From positions 62,001-126,000 of the forward strand of contig NZ_JBHEUZ010000002.1 in the NCBI RefSeq assembly GCF_041925275.1: a DNA stretch of 64,000 bases, read 5' to 3'. Numbering within the stretch: the first letter of the stretch is position 1; each line of letters starts with the position of its first letter. The stretch comes from Parapedobacter pyrenivorans_A. GTDB taxonomy: Bacteria > Bacteroidota > Bacteroidia > Sphingobacteriales > Sphingobacteriaceae. Positions 25,866-35,061 of this stretch are shown here, in pieces. The position numbers were made by a program, and so were the translations under genes. The notes below the pieces were generated by a model. That model was not told the DNA's origin. It did not search any database and worked only from the letters and a program-made list of their open reading frames with translations.

Positions 25866-27047
25866 ATGGTGGAGATCTACTTGTTATTTTTTTCATTTTT
25901 GTTCTCATGCATCATAACCCTGTATGCCGTACCTTCGTTAATTAAGCTGGCCTACAAAAAGCGATTGTTTGACGATCCCGCACTCGAAGAGCGAAAAATC
26001 CACAAATACAGAACGCCAAACCTGGGTGGCATTGCGGTGCTTATTTCTTTTGCCTTTACGGCCTGCCTATGTATATCGGGCAATATCCTGCCATACGCCA
26101 ACTATATCTTCGCCTCTGGATTGCTGATTTTTTCGGTAGGCCTCAAAGACGACCTTGCGGCATTGAATCCTTACAAGAAATTTCTCGGCCAAACGGTGAC
26201 TGCGTTGATTGTGGTTTATTTTGCTGACATCCGCCTTACTAGTTTTTACGGCGTGTTCGGCATCCATGATATTCACCCCGTGGTGAGTTATCCGTTTACG
26301 AGCCTTCTCATCGTATTTATCATCAATGCGTTTAACCTCATTGACGGCATTAATGGGTTGTTGGGTAGTGTGAGCATGATTGTAAGTCTTACTTTTGGTT
26401 ACATATTCTTCCAGATGGAAGAATATGGGCTGGCGATACTGGCCGTTAGTATGGCCGGATCGGTATTGGGCTTCCTTCGTTATAACCTGGGCAAGGCCCG
26501 TATCTTTATGGGCGATGCGGGGGCGTATACTATTGGGTTCATTGTTTCCGTACTGGCTATTCAGTTTATCGAACTTAACAAACCGGGTGAAGTAACCGCA
26601 ATGGTAAATTCGTTCGGCCGTGCGGTTCCTGCTGTGGCCATAGCGATTTTGATTATTCCGATTTTTGATACACTGCGTGTAATCGTCATCCGTTTGGTTC
26701 AAGGAAAATCACCTTTCATGGCAGACCGGAACCATTTACATCACAGGTTGCTTGATACGGGAATGACCCATACGCAGGCGACCTTGGTACTTTCGACATT
26801 CAATATTGTGATGATTGGAACTGCCCTCTCCTTCCAGTTTATCGGCACTGTGGAGCTACTGATACTAATCGGTCTTTTGGCATTGTTGATGAACACTATG
26901 TTATGGCTCTATGATGTGCGCCAAGTAATCCGGTCACAATCGCTCGTGTTGGATAACGATGAGAAGATATACCCGTTGCGTGACCATGCCCGAGAAGTTG
27001 CAGAGGAGGCGTTGCAGCAATACGAGGAGAAGCAACACCAAAACTAA
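25866..27047 (+). CDS. WecA/MraY-family glycosyl-phosphate transferase
   Basis: This 393-residue membrane protein has about ten helices. Family motifs are LGGIAVLISF, GLKDDLAAL (Asp pair for Mg2+), NAFNLIDGINGLLG, FMGDAGAYTIGF and the ADRNHLHHRLLDTG histidine motif. It transfers a sugar-1-phosphate, probably GlcNAc-1-P, from UDP-sugar to undecaprenyl phosphate to begin a surface polysaccharide. The charged tail (~355-393) is cytoplasmic. It is followed by a clear terminator. Confidence 0.88.
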   Translation: MVEIYLLFFSFLFSCIITLYAVPSLIKLAYKKRLFDDPALEERKIHKYRTPNLGGIAVLISFAFTACLCISGNILPYANYIFASGLLIFSVGLKDDLAALNPYKKFLGQTVTALIVVYFADIRLTSFYGVFGIHDIHPVVSYPFTSLLIVFIINAFNLIDGINGLLGSVSMIVSLTFGYIFFQMEEYGLAILAVSMAGSVLGFLRYNLGKARIFMGDAGAYTIGFIVSVLAIQFIELNKPGEVTAMVNSFGRAVPAVAIAILIIPIFDTLRVIVIRLVQGKSPFMADRNHLHHRLLDTGMTHTQATLVLSTFNIVMIGTALSFQFIGTVELLILIGLLALLMNTMLWLYDVRQVIRSQSLVLDNDEKIYPLRDHAREVAEEALQQYEEKQHQN

Positions 27048-27052
27048 TCGCC

Positions 27053-27079
27053 AAAGTTTGCTTTTCGCGCAAACTTTTT
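27053..27079 (+). terminator. Terminator hairpin after the WecA-like gene
   Basis: AAAGTTTGC at 27053-27061 and GCAAACTTT at 27069-27077 form a perfect 9-bp stem with a 7-base loop, followed by TTC. The sequence CTAAGTTAG follows at once; it is one base off a -7 element and may serve the next gene at 27107. Confidence 0.7.
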
Positions 27080-27106
27080 CTAAGTTAGCGGAAATTACTT
27101 CCACCT

Positions 27107-28645
27107 ATGCTCATAAAAACCTATGGAAGTGCTGTTTACGGCATTGAAGCTACAACGATTACCATCGAAGTAAACATTACAGGCGGTACCCGTTACTACA
27201 TCGTCGGTTTACCAGACAATGCGGTAAAGGAAAGCCTGCAACGTATTGAAAGTGCCTTGTCTGCGGCCGGGATGCGGATGCCGCGGCAGAAGATTGTGGT
27301 AAATTTGGCTCCAGCAGATATCCGGAAAGAGGGTTCCGCTTATGACTTGGCCATAGCCATAGGTATCTTAGCTGCATCCAAGCAACTGGTAGCACCGGCA
27401 CTTGACGACTTCATCATATTGGGCGAACTTTCGCTGGACGGCGGTGTGCAACCTGTTAAGGGAGTCCTTCCCGTCGCTATGCAAGCTGTGCACGATGGCT
27501 TTAAGGGCATTATCCTTCCACGGGCTAATGCGCGGGAGGCGGCGGCCGTAGCCGGCCTGCAGGTCTATGGCATCGATCATATTAGCGAAGCCATCGCCTT
27601 CACGAGCGGGAAACAGCGACTAAATAATGTGACGGTAGACGTCGACCAAACTTTTCTGGATCAAGTAGATAACTACGATACCGATTTTGCGGATGTACAG
27701 GGGCAGGAAAACATCAAACGGGCGTTGGAAATAGCCGCTGCCGGGGGGCATAATGTGTTGCTGATTGGCCCGCCTGGCTCGGGTAAGACCATGTTAGCCA
27801 AGCGCCTGCCCACTATCCTGCCGCCGCTGAGTCTAGGCGAATCCCTCGAGACCACTAAAATCCATTCGGTGGCAGGCACGCTCGGAGCTGCTAAGTCCCT
27901 GATGACAACCCGGCCATTCCGTGCACCGCACCATACCATCAGTGACGTTGCCTTGGTGGGGGGCGGGGCAAACCCTAAGCCGGGCGAGATTTCCCTTGCC
28001 CATAATGGGGTGCTATTTCTTGACGAGCTACCGGAGTTTAGACGTGCCGTATTGGAAGTGATGCGTCAGCCGCTCGAATCGCGCCGCATAACCATATCAC
28101 GTGCTCGATTTTCGGTAGATTACCCAGCGAGTTTCATTATGGTGGCAGCTATGAATCCTTGTCCTTGCGGCTTCCATAACCATCCGCAGAAAACCTGTGT
28201 ATGCCACGCGGGAATGGTGCAGAGATATCTTCACAAGATATCTGGTCCCTTGTTAGACCGCATTGACCTGCATGTGGAGGTAACACCTGTTGACTTCCAA
28301 GCGCTGGCATCACCGTATCCTGCCGAGACAAGCGCGGTTGTACGGCGCCGCGTAATCGCAGCACGCAAACGGCAGGCCCAACGGTTTGAAGGTCATGCCA
28401 CCATCCACTGCAATGCGCAAATGAGCGCGCGTCACGCACGTGATCGCTGCCATATCAATGAGCATAGCCAAGCATTACTCAAAACAGCTATGGAACGGCT
28501 CGGTCTCTCGGCCCGGGCGTACGATCGCATCCTCCGGGTATCGCGCACCATTGCCGATATGGACGGAAGTGATGATATCCAATCCGAGCATGTGGCCGAA
28601 GCCATCCAGTTCCGTAGTTTAGACCGCGACAGTTGGGCAGGGTAG
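27107..28645 (+). CDS. ComM/YifB-family AAA+ ATPase
   Basis: The 512-residue protein has the ComM layout. An N-terminal Lon-protease-like domain (VEVNITGGTRYYIVGLPDNAVKES-type start, ELSLDGGVQPVKGVLP) is followed by an Mg-chelatase-like AAA+ module. Its Walker A is GPPGSGKTMLAKRLP, Walker B is GVLFLDELPEF and sensor 1 is MVAAMNPCPCG. C-terminal CMG-helicase-like helices (SARAYDRILRVSRTIADM) follow. ComM helps branch migration during DNA uptake and recombination. The end is 14 bases from the convergent peptidase gene. Confidence 0.92.
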   Translation: MLIKTYGSAVYGIEATTITIEVNITGGTRYYIVGLPDNAVKESLQRIESALSAAGMRMPRQKIVVNLAPADIRKEGSAYDLAIAIGILAASKQLVAPALDDFIILGELSLDGGVQPVKGVLPVAMQAVHDGFKGIILPRANAREAAAVAGLQVYGIDHISEAIAFTSGKQRLNNVTVDVDQTFLDQVDNYDTDFADVQGQENIKRALEIAAAGGHNVLLIGPPGSGKTMLAKRLPTILPPLSLGESLETTKIHSVAGTLGAAKSLMTTRPFRAPHHTISDVALVGGGANPKPGEISLAHNGVLFLDELPEFRRAVLEVMRQPLESRRITISRARFSVDYPASFIMVAAMNPCPCGFHNHPQKTCVCHAGMVQRYLHKISGPLLDRIDLHVEVTPVDFQALASPYPAETSAVVRRRVIAARKRQAQRFEGHATIHCNAQMSARHARDRCHINEHSQALLKTAMERLGLSARAYDRILRVSRTIADMDGSDDIQSEHVAEAIQFRSLDRDSWAG

Positions 28646-28659
28646 GGTATATGGTACAA

Positions 28660-31029
28660 TTAGTTATTAAGCCGCTCCTCGAACAATTTAAGTATGCGTT
28701 TGTATTCATCCGTCCAACTACTGGGTTCTACAAACCCATGGTCTTCAACTGGATAAACAGCTAATTCCCAATTGTTTTTACCCAGCTCAATCAACCGCTG
28801 GCTGAGCCGCACGATATCTTGGAAATGTACGTTTACATCAACCATGCCGTGGCACAAGAGCAAGTGGCCGCTGAGGCCCTCGGCAAAATAAATAGGCGAC
28901 GAGCGGCGGTACGCAATCGGATCCTCAACCGGTTCGTTGAGGATGTTTGAGGTATAACCATGGTTGTAATGCGCCCAGTCGGTCACTGAGCGTAGCGCAG
29001 CGCCCGCGGCAAATACCTCAGGCTCATTAAACATTGCCATAAGCGTGATGAATCCACCATAGGAGCCACCATATATGCCGATGTTCTTGGCATTGACGTT
29101 ATATTTTTCCACTAGTAAGCGTGCACCATCTACCTGGTCGCTGAGGTCTTTCCCCCCCATGTGGCGGTAGATGCCTGTCCGGTGGTCGCGGCCATAGCCG
29201 GAACTACCCGTATAATCGATATCGAGGACAGTGTAGCCGAGGTCGGCCAGTAGGTTGTGGAACAGGTATTCCCTGAAATACTGGCTCCACCAATAGTGTA
29301 CATTCTGGAGATAACCGGCACCGTGTACGAAGATGACCGCCGGACGGTGGGGCTTTGGGTTGATAGGTTGGTAGAGGCGTGCGTATATTTCGTCGCCGTG
29401 TCGATTGTTGAACGTAATAACTTCGGGTTCCCGCCAGGCGTACGCCTTGAACTCATTGGTAACCGATTCCGTAACCTGTATCGCTTTGGTACCGGCCTTA
29501 TTCTCCTGCAGATATAGTTCCCACGGCTTATTACTATACGAATATCGGATGGCTAGCCATTTCTCATCGGGAGATAAGACAACCTCGTTACCACCGTCCA
29601 TACCGGTAATACGGATGGGCGTGCCGCCGGAGGCGGGTAATCGATAGAAGTGGGTAATGCCCGGATGAACTATATTGGCCGTAAAATAGAATTGCTTGTG
29701 GTCGGCCGATAACTGCAGGTCGCTCACTTCCCACCTGCCATTGGTAAGTTGTTGTCGCTCACCGGTACGGGCATTGGCGCGGTACAAGTGGGAGTAGCCA
29801 GATGCTTCGCTTTGGAAATAGATAGTTTCGTTATCTATCCAGCCGAGGCTGCCACCACCCCACGCCCCCCCGATGCCGGGACCTCCAATCCATGCTTCGT
29901 CGCGCTGTCGGTCGATCAGATGGAGGGCACCCGTTGCGGCATCCAGCCGCATGATCCAACGATCTTTATGATCGGCTGCGGCAACGGCGACAACCGCATC
30001 GGTACCGGCTTCGTTCCATATAATGCGCCCCATGGAGACCTGCCTATCTTGTGGGTCGGCCAGCAGTTTTGATTTGGTATCGGGATAGTCGTCCCAAAAG
30101 GCGGGCAGGTCGCGGATACCGGGAATGATGGTCGTATTGATGCGGTACGTGGTATCGAGGTGCCTATCGTAGAGATATGCTTCTAATGTGGATGAGGCGT
30201 TGCCGACTTTGGTGCGTGCGGGGATATCTTCGGTATAACCCGACTCCGTAACGTAGCTGGGCACGATGGTGTTGGTGTTGTTTTCAGCACGTTTGATAAG
30301 TACATAACTAACATAGCGGCCATCGGGACTCGCTTGCTGCATGGATAGCATCGCATTGCCGATATGGATAGACCTAGGCTGTCCTTCGGGCCCGTGGTCA
30401 GGCAACCGAACGTTTCGCAGGGAATCCTGGCGATGGCGGGCTTGCAGTACGTCGAAGAGTTGGAGTTGATCGTGCTCCAACCACTTGTTCTGCTCGGTTT
30501 GCGGTTTGTCTGAATCACGGCGTATGCTGCGCTCTTCGCGCACAAAGTTGCTGAGCTGGGTCCACTCGCCACCGGAGACCGACATGGAAAACAGGTTATC
30601 TCCCTGTTGGAAGAAGACCTGGGTGCCGTCGCCGTTGAAATAGGGGTTGGTCTCGTGCTGTATCGTATTGGTCAACCTCAACTCATCACCCGACTTCAGG
30701 TCACGAAGATAGAGGTCACCCCCGCGCTCGAAGACGGCCCGCTTGCGGGAAGGAGCGTAGGCGTATTGGCGGACAAGGGCTTGCTTTGCCACCTCATTGA
30801 CCCGTTGGGGTGTAGGTGTTCCGGGCGCGACTCGATATAGGGAAGTCTCTTCTTCCGCTTGGGGGTTCCAATCGAAATATAACGCACCGTCGGCACCCCA
30901 GAAGGCGCCGACGGGAGACGTGCCGATCCATTTCGGGTCGCGCATGATGTACTCGACCGTTAGCGCAGACTGCTGTGCATAACACAGCTGAAAGCCGATG
31001 AAGGCAACAAAAAGTAATCTCTTGTACAT
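28660..31029 (-). CDS. S9-family prolyl oligopeptidase/DPP IV-like peptidase, exported
   Basis: The ~789-residue protein has a signal peptide (MYKRLLFVAFIGFQLCYAQQ), a DPP IV-type beta-propeller with WD-like repeats (FSMSVSGGEWTQLSNF, LSPDEKWLAIRYS) and a C-terminal alpha/beta hydrolase. The triad is Ser656 in GGSYGGF, Asp731 in GMVDVNVHF and His764 in EDHGF, counting from the ATG at 31029. The upstream ATG at 31059 would put ten extra residues before the signal. It probably cleaves proline-containing or small peptides in the periplasm. Confidence 0.92.
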   Translation of the reverse strand: MYKRLLFVAFIGFQLCYAQQSALTVEYIMRDPKWIGTSPVGAFWGADGALYFDWNPQAEEETSLYRVAPGTPTPQRVNEVAKQALVRQYAYAPSRKRAVFERGGDLYLRDLKSGDELRLTNTIQHETNPYFNGDGTQVFFQQGDNLFSMSVSGGEWTQLSNFVREERSIRRDSDKPQTEQNKWLEHDQLQLFDVLQARHRQDSLRNVRLPDHGPEGQPRSIHIGNAMLSMQQASPDGRYVSYVLIKRAENNTNTIVPSYVTESGYTEDIPARTKVGNASSTLEAYLYDRHLDTTYRINTTIIPGIRDLPAFWDDYPDTKSKLLADPQDRQVSMGRIIWNEAGTDAVVAVAAADHKDRWIMRLDAATGALHLIDRQRDEAWIGGPGIGGAWGGGSLGWIDNETIYFQSEASGYSHLYRANARTGERQQLTNGRWEVSDLQLSADHKQFYFTANIVHPGITHFYRLPASGGTPIRITGMDGGNEVVLSPDEKWLAIRYSYSNKPWELYLQENKAGTKAIQVTESVTNEFKAYAWREPEVITFNNRHGDEIYARLYQPINPKPHRPAVIFVHGAGYLQNVHYWWSQYFREYLFHNLLADLGYTVLDIDYTGSSGYGRDHRTGIYRHMGGKDLSDQVDGARLLVEKYNVNAKNIGIYGGSYGGFITLMAMFNEPEVFAAGAALRSVTDWAHYNHGYTSNILNEPVEDPIAYRRSSPIYFAEGLSGHLLLCHGMVDVNVHFQDIVRLSQRLIELGKNNWELAVYPVEDHGFVEPSSWTDEYKRILKLFEERLNN

Positions 31030-31118
31030 GGGGGCTATGATTAGCGTATTAACAATCAACAGCTAATGTACTTACTTTTCGCCGTATAGCGACGTAACGA
31101 TTTGGAATCCCTATGCTG

Positions 31119-31265
31119 TCAGTCTTTAAGCAGCCACATCAGTTCATTGACATTGTCGTTTCCGTTGTATTGCAGCTCAATCGCTTCGGGGGCATTTTCG
31201 CCGTTGTATTTGATATCATCGCCGGGATACATCCATCGCACAGGTAATTGATTGACAGGGACATT
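31119..31265 (-). pseudogene. Relic of a SusD/RagB C-terminus
   Basis: Read on the minus strand, the frame gives NVPVNQLPVRWMYPGDDIKY, then NGENAPEAIELQYNGNDNVN and ELMWLLKD, ending at the stop at 31119. The pattern RWMYP..E..YN..N..EA...Q.GG.D..N.LMWL is the hallmark end of SusD-like lipoproteins (group 2 branch). An in-frame stop lies just upstream and nothing else of the gene remains. No SusC is beside it. Confidence 0.7.
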
Positions 31266-31329
31266 CCCTCATCGCCTATGCTATCACGCAAGCGATGAAG
31301 GCGACTTTCATTATCTGAATCTATACGTT

Positions 31330-32997
31330 TTACCAGAATATGGTATAAATCGCTACCAACAAACCAATGATAATCACAGTGCCGGCTAGGAAGCCTGGGT
31401 GTACCTTGAACATGCTACGGTCCACTTCCAGTCCTTTGGGTACCACACCACGGTTGTTTTCGATGATGCTGATGAGCAACATGCCCAAGATACAGAATAC
31501 GAATACGATTCCCATCCGGTCTATGAATGGTATCTCGTAGATGCCCGCCGCATTGGGAACGGCGAAACCGATTGAATAGAGCGATGACAAGTCTGTCCAT
31601 TCGGGCAGGAACTTCAGAATAACCGACAAGGCAAAGCCACCAATGGTAGCGAACAGCGCCGCATTGGAAGTGGCCTTTTTCCAGAAAAATCCGAGGATAA
31701 ACATGGCGAAGATCCCAGGCGAAACGAATCCGGTGTATTCTTGGATGTACTGGAATCCGCCCTTTTCGATGCCCAAATGCGGGGCGATGATGACGGCCAG
31801 GATCATGGTGACAACAATGGTGATTTTGCCGATGTTGACCAGTTTCCGTTCGCTTGCCTCTTTATCGAATATTTTTTTGTAGATATCTAATGAGAAAATA
31901 GTAGCGATACTGTTGGACTTACCGGCGAGCGAAGCCACCACAGCTGCAGTAAGTGCGGCGAATGCCAAACCTTTCAATCCTACAGGCAGAAGGTTGAGCA
32001 AAACCGGATAAGCTTTGTCAGGACGGACGGCACCTGCTTCGAGCATTTCTTGCTGGAAGAACCCTTCTTTATAAAGGACATAAGCGGCGATACCCGGCAA
32101 CACCACGATAACGGGCATTAGCATTTTAAGGAAAGCGGCAAAGAGAATACCGTTGCGCGCCGTTTTGAGGTCGGCCCCGAGTGCGCGCTGGGTGATGTAT
32201 TGGTTGCAACCCCAGTAATTGAGATTCACAATCCACATACCACCGATAAGGATAGACAGGCCGGGCAGACTGATATAGTGTTCTTGCGTTTTGTCGAAAA
32301 TCATATCGAAATGCGATGGTGCATTTTGATGCAACAGCCCCAAGCCACTAAGCACACCGTCGCCGCCGAAATGGTCGGCAACCATATTCAATGCCAGGTA
32401 GGTTGTGGCTAGTCCGCCGAGGATAAGTACCAATACCTGGATAACATCGGTATAACCGATCACTTTCATGCCGCCCAGCGTAATGAAAATGGCAAAGATG
32501 GCGATGCCATACATGCAGACGGTGAAATTAATATCCGATATGGCCGATACAGCCAAAGCACCCAGGAAAAGGATGGAAGTGAGGTTAACCACGATATAGA
32601 GCAACAACCAAAATACGGCCATGATAGTACTTACCGTACCATTGTATCGCTGGTTAAGGAATTGCGGCATGGTATAAATCTTATTCTTGAGGTATACCGG
32701 TATAAAAAATACGGCTACAATAATGAGCGTCGCCGCTGCAAGCCATTCGTAGGCCGCAATGGCCAGCCCCAGCTTGAAGCCGTCGCCACTCATGCCGATA
32801 AATTGCTCCGCCGAAATATTGGAAGCGATGAGTGAAGCACCGATGGCCCACCAGGTCAGCGACCCCTCGGCAAGAAAGTAGTCTTTGGTGTTGAGCTCTT
32901 TGGACCGCTTGCGGTAGTAAATCCAAAGGCCATAGCCTGCAATAATGACGAAATAACAGAGAAAGACAATATAGTCTGATGTTGCCAAGGTTTTCAT
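31330..32997 (-). CDS. Sodium:solute symporter, SGLT-like
   Basis: The 555-residue protein has about 14 membrane helices and the SSS-family signatures ASNISAEQFIGMSGDG, GGMKVIGYTDVIQV and GLKGLAFAALTAAVVASLAGKSNS (the sodium-site helix). NLNYWGCNQYITQRALGA closely resembles bacterial vSGLT sugar transporters. It probably imports a monosaccharide with sodium across the inner membrane. It is monocistronic and lies beside the SusD relic, perhaps a survivor of a lost sugar-uptake cluster. Confidence 0.92.
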   Translation of the reverse strand: MKTLATSDYIVFLCYFVIIAGYGLWIYYRKRSKELNTKDYFLAEGSLTWWAIGASLIASNISAEQFIGMSGDGFKLGLAIAAYEWLAAATLIIVAVFFIPVYLKNKIYTMPQFLNQRYNGTVSTIMAVFWLLLYIVVNLTSILFLGALAVSAISDINFTVCMYGIAIFAIFITLGGMKVIGYTDVIQVLVLILGGLATTYLALNMVADHFGGDGVLSGLGLLHQNAPSHFDMIFDKTQEHYISLPGLSILIGGMWIVNLNYWGCNQYITQRALGADLKTARNGILFAAFLKMLMPVIVVLPGIAAYVLYKEGFFQQEMLEAGAVRPDKAYPVLLNLLPVGLKGLAFAALTAAVVASLAGKSNSIATIFSLDIYKKIFDKEASERKLVNIGKITIVVTMILAVIIAPHLGIEKGGFQYIQEYTGFVSPGIFAMFILGFFWKKATSNAALFATIGGFALSVILKFLPEWTDLSSLYSIGFAVPNAAGIYEIPFIDRMGIVFVFCILGMLLISIIENNRGVVPKGLEVDRSMFKVHPGFLAGTVIIIGLLVAIYTIFW

Positions 32998-33030
32998 TCG
33001 GAAATTATTATTGATTCATTAATTTTTTTT

Positions 33031-33052
33031 GCAGCGTCAATGAAGACGCTGC
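33031..33052. repeat. Hairpin in the leader of the SSS symporter gene
   Basis: GCAGCGTC and GACGCTGC form an exact 8-bp inverted repeat with a 6-base spacer, 34 bases before the symporter ATG. Neither strand has a T tract in the terminator position. The plus strand reads gCTAAGTTAG right after it, as at two other hairpins in the window. It may be an operator or a 5' UTR structure. Confidence 0.4.
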
Positions 33053-33296
33053 GCTAAGTTAGTTCTTTAATGGCCTCATGGAACCTGCACGTTCATCATC
33101 TTTTTGTTGTTAGCACCGACGTGGCAGGTTTCATTACAATTCCTATACAATTAAGTTTATAAACGCCGCTAATGTAAATATTAATCGCAAAAAATCAATA
33201 TAGCCTGCCTATATTTGAAGATTTATTTTATTAATCCCATTACAATATATTGGTTTTAAGTATATTAAATTGGTGTTAGGAAAACACTAAGCGTGC

Positions 33297-33920
33297 TTAA
33301 GAAAATTGCCCGATAAAATAAGATATAATGCTCGGATATAGCACGATGGTAAATGCCAATCCGAAAACTGCGCCATAAAAATGTGCGTCGTGGTTGATGC
33401 CATCACGTGCGTTGCGCGATGCCCAAACGCAATAGCCGAGATAAAGAAAGGCAAACAACCAGGCAGGCATGGGGATGATGAAGAAGATACCGAGCATGGT
33501 CATGGGCTGGAACAGGATGAAACTGAACAATACGGCACTGATGGCGCCTGAAGCACCGAGGCTATAATAGTTGGGATTGTTACGCTCCTTGAATACCGTG
33601 CGTACATCGCTCACCACCAAGCCAAGGATATAAAGCAACGCGAAGTGGAGATGACCCCAAGCGCTCAGGCTCACGAATATGGACTCAAGGGCAAAGCCAA
33701 AGAAATAAAATGTAAGCATGTTGAATAGCAGGTGCCCCCAATCGCGGTGGATAAGGCCACTAGTGATGAGGGTGTACGTATGGCGCCCTCGGCTTACGCT
33801 GTGCGGGTGGAGCATAAACCGACCGAAAAGTTGGTGGTTTGAAAATGTGTAGATACTGGTAACGATGGTAAAGGCAAAAATGATGCTGGCTACCGGTGTC
33901 TGGATCAGATATTCTTTCAT
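33297..33920 (-). CDS. Rhomboid-family intramembrane serine protease
   Basis: The 207-residue protein has six membrane helices. The catalytic serine is in GASGAIS (Ser124) and the catalytic histidine in HDAHFYGAVFG (His180). HRDWGHLLFNMLTFYFFG is the conserved N-terminal HxxxxxxN-like segment. It would cleave membrane-embedded substrates. It is the last gene of a five-gene run on this strand, 43 bases after the radical SAM gene. Confidence 0.9.
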   Translation of the reverse strand: MKEYLIQTPVASIIFAFTIVTSIYTFSNHQLFGRFMLHPHSVSRGRHTYTLITSGLIHRDWGHLLFNMLTFYFFGFALESIFVSLSAWGHLHFALLYILGLVVSDVRTVFKERNNPNYYSLGASGAISAVLFSFILFQPMTMLGIFFIIPMPAWLFAFLYLGYCVWASRNARDGINHDAHFYGAVFGLAFTIVLYPSIISYFIGQFS

Positions 33921-33963
33921 CCTCTAAGGTTCAACTGCCGAAAGTAAGAAAAAAAAACGGCCT

Positions 33964-35037
33964 TCAAAATAAATCCAGCTGCTTTCCACCCTTGGGTGTA
34001 AACAGATCCAGCCGTAGCTCGGGCAGCGTGCGGTGGTTCATGTATTGCTTCACGCTCAGTTTGAACAATTGCCTGATGCTTTCGGCCTCATGCCCTTCAC
34101 CCCGCATGCGGGTGCCCCACCGACTATCGTTGAGTCTGCCGCCGTGGCAGGCGGAAATGCCGTGGAGTACTTTTTCGGCCCGGTCGGGGTACGCCTTGTG
34201 TACCCAATCGGTAAACAGTTCTCCGATAGCCCCATTGAGCCTTACAATGGTATACCCCGCACCGCGCGCACCATGGTGTGCCGCTGCTTCAATGACCCGT
34301 GGCACTTCGTTGCTATTGAGACCGGGGATGATGGGTGCGCACATCACCATCACGGGGATGCCCGCGTCGCTTAGCCGCTGGATGACATGGAGTCGACCCT
34401 TGGCCGTAACCGTACGCGGCTCCATCTTCTGCCGCAGCGATTCATCCAATGAATTGATTGAAATGGCCACGTGGACAAGACCCAGGCCGGCCAATTGCGA
34501 GAGGATATCCAGGTCGCGCAGGATGAGGTTGTTCTTGCTGATGATGGAGACGGGATGCCGATAGCTTACCAGTACCTGCAGGATAGCTCGGGTGATACCT
34601 AGTTTACGCTCTATAGGTTGGTAGCAGTCGGTATTGCCCGAGAGCATGATGGGTTGCGGCTTGTAGCCGCGCGCATTGAACTGGCGTTCAAGCACAGCGG
34701 CGGCATTGCGTTTGACAATGATTTTGCGCTCGAAATCGAGCCCCGCACTGTAGCCCCAATATTCGTGGGCATTGCGCGCGTAACAGTAGATACAACCGTG
34801 CTCACAGCCTTGGTAGGGGTTGAGGGAGTATCCCATGCGGAGATCGGGACTATCGTTGACACTGATGATTTTCTTGGGGTTTTCTTCAATGAGTTGAGTG
34901 CCCGAGTTTTCGAGAAACTCTTCATCCAGCCCTTCGATGTGCTCGGCGACATACCGCTGTGCGGCAAACTTATTGTGCGTATTTACCTGCGCTCCCCGGC
35001 CTTTGAAATATTCGGGATTTTGAATGGTATCCATCAA
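33964..35037 (-). CDS. PA0069-family radical SAM protein
   Basis: The 357-residue protein binds a 4Fe-4S cluster through Cys78, Cys82 and Cys85 in YQGCEHGCIYCYAR, followed by HEYWGYSAGLDFERKIIVK. That pattern is typical of the PA0069/Rv2578c group, distantly related to spore photoproduct lyase. The reaction is unknown. TKNTDCYQP-like NTDCYQPIERKLGITR and AGIPVMVMCAPIIPGLN are further family landmarks. It is not an anaerobic sulfatase maturase, so it is not expected to activate the sulfatase upstream. Start could be the second Met (35034). Confidence 0.88.
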   Translation of the reverse strand: MMDTIQNPEYFKGRGAQVNTHNKFAAQRYVAEHIEGLDEEFLENSGTQLIEENPKKIISVNDSPDLRMGYSLNPYQGCEHGCIYCYARNAHEYWGYSAGLDFERKIIVKRNAAAVLERQFNARGYKPQPIMLSGNTDCYQPIERKLGITRAILQVLVSYRHPVSIISKNNLILRDLDILSQLAGLGLVHVAISINSLDESLRQKMEPRTVTAKGRLHVIQRLSDAGIPVMVMCAPIIPGLNSNEVPRVIEAAAHHGARGAGYTIVRLNGAIGELFTDWVHKAYPDRAEKVLHGISACHGGRLNDSRWGTRMRGEGHEAESIRQLFKLSVKQYMNHRTLPELRLDLFTPKGGKQLDLF

Positions 35038-35061
35038 ACAAATATACTAATTTATTTAGTA

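Noticed and set aside
33964..35037. Anaerobic sulfatase-maturating enzyme for the sulfatase upstream
   Set aside because: The cysteine motif and flanking residues are those of the PA0069 group, and the extra C-terminal cysteine clusters of maturases are absent.
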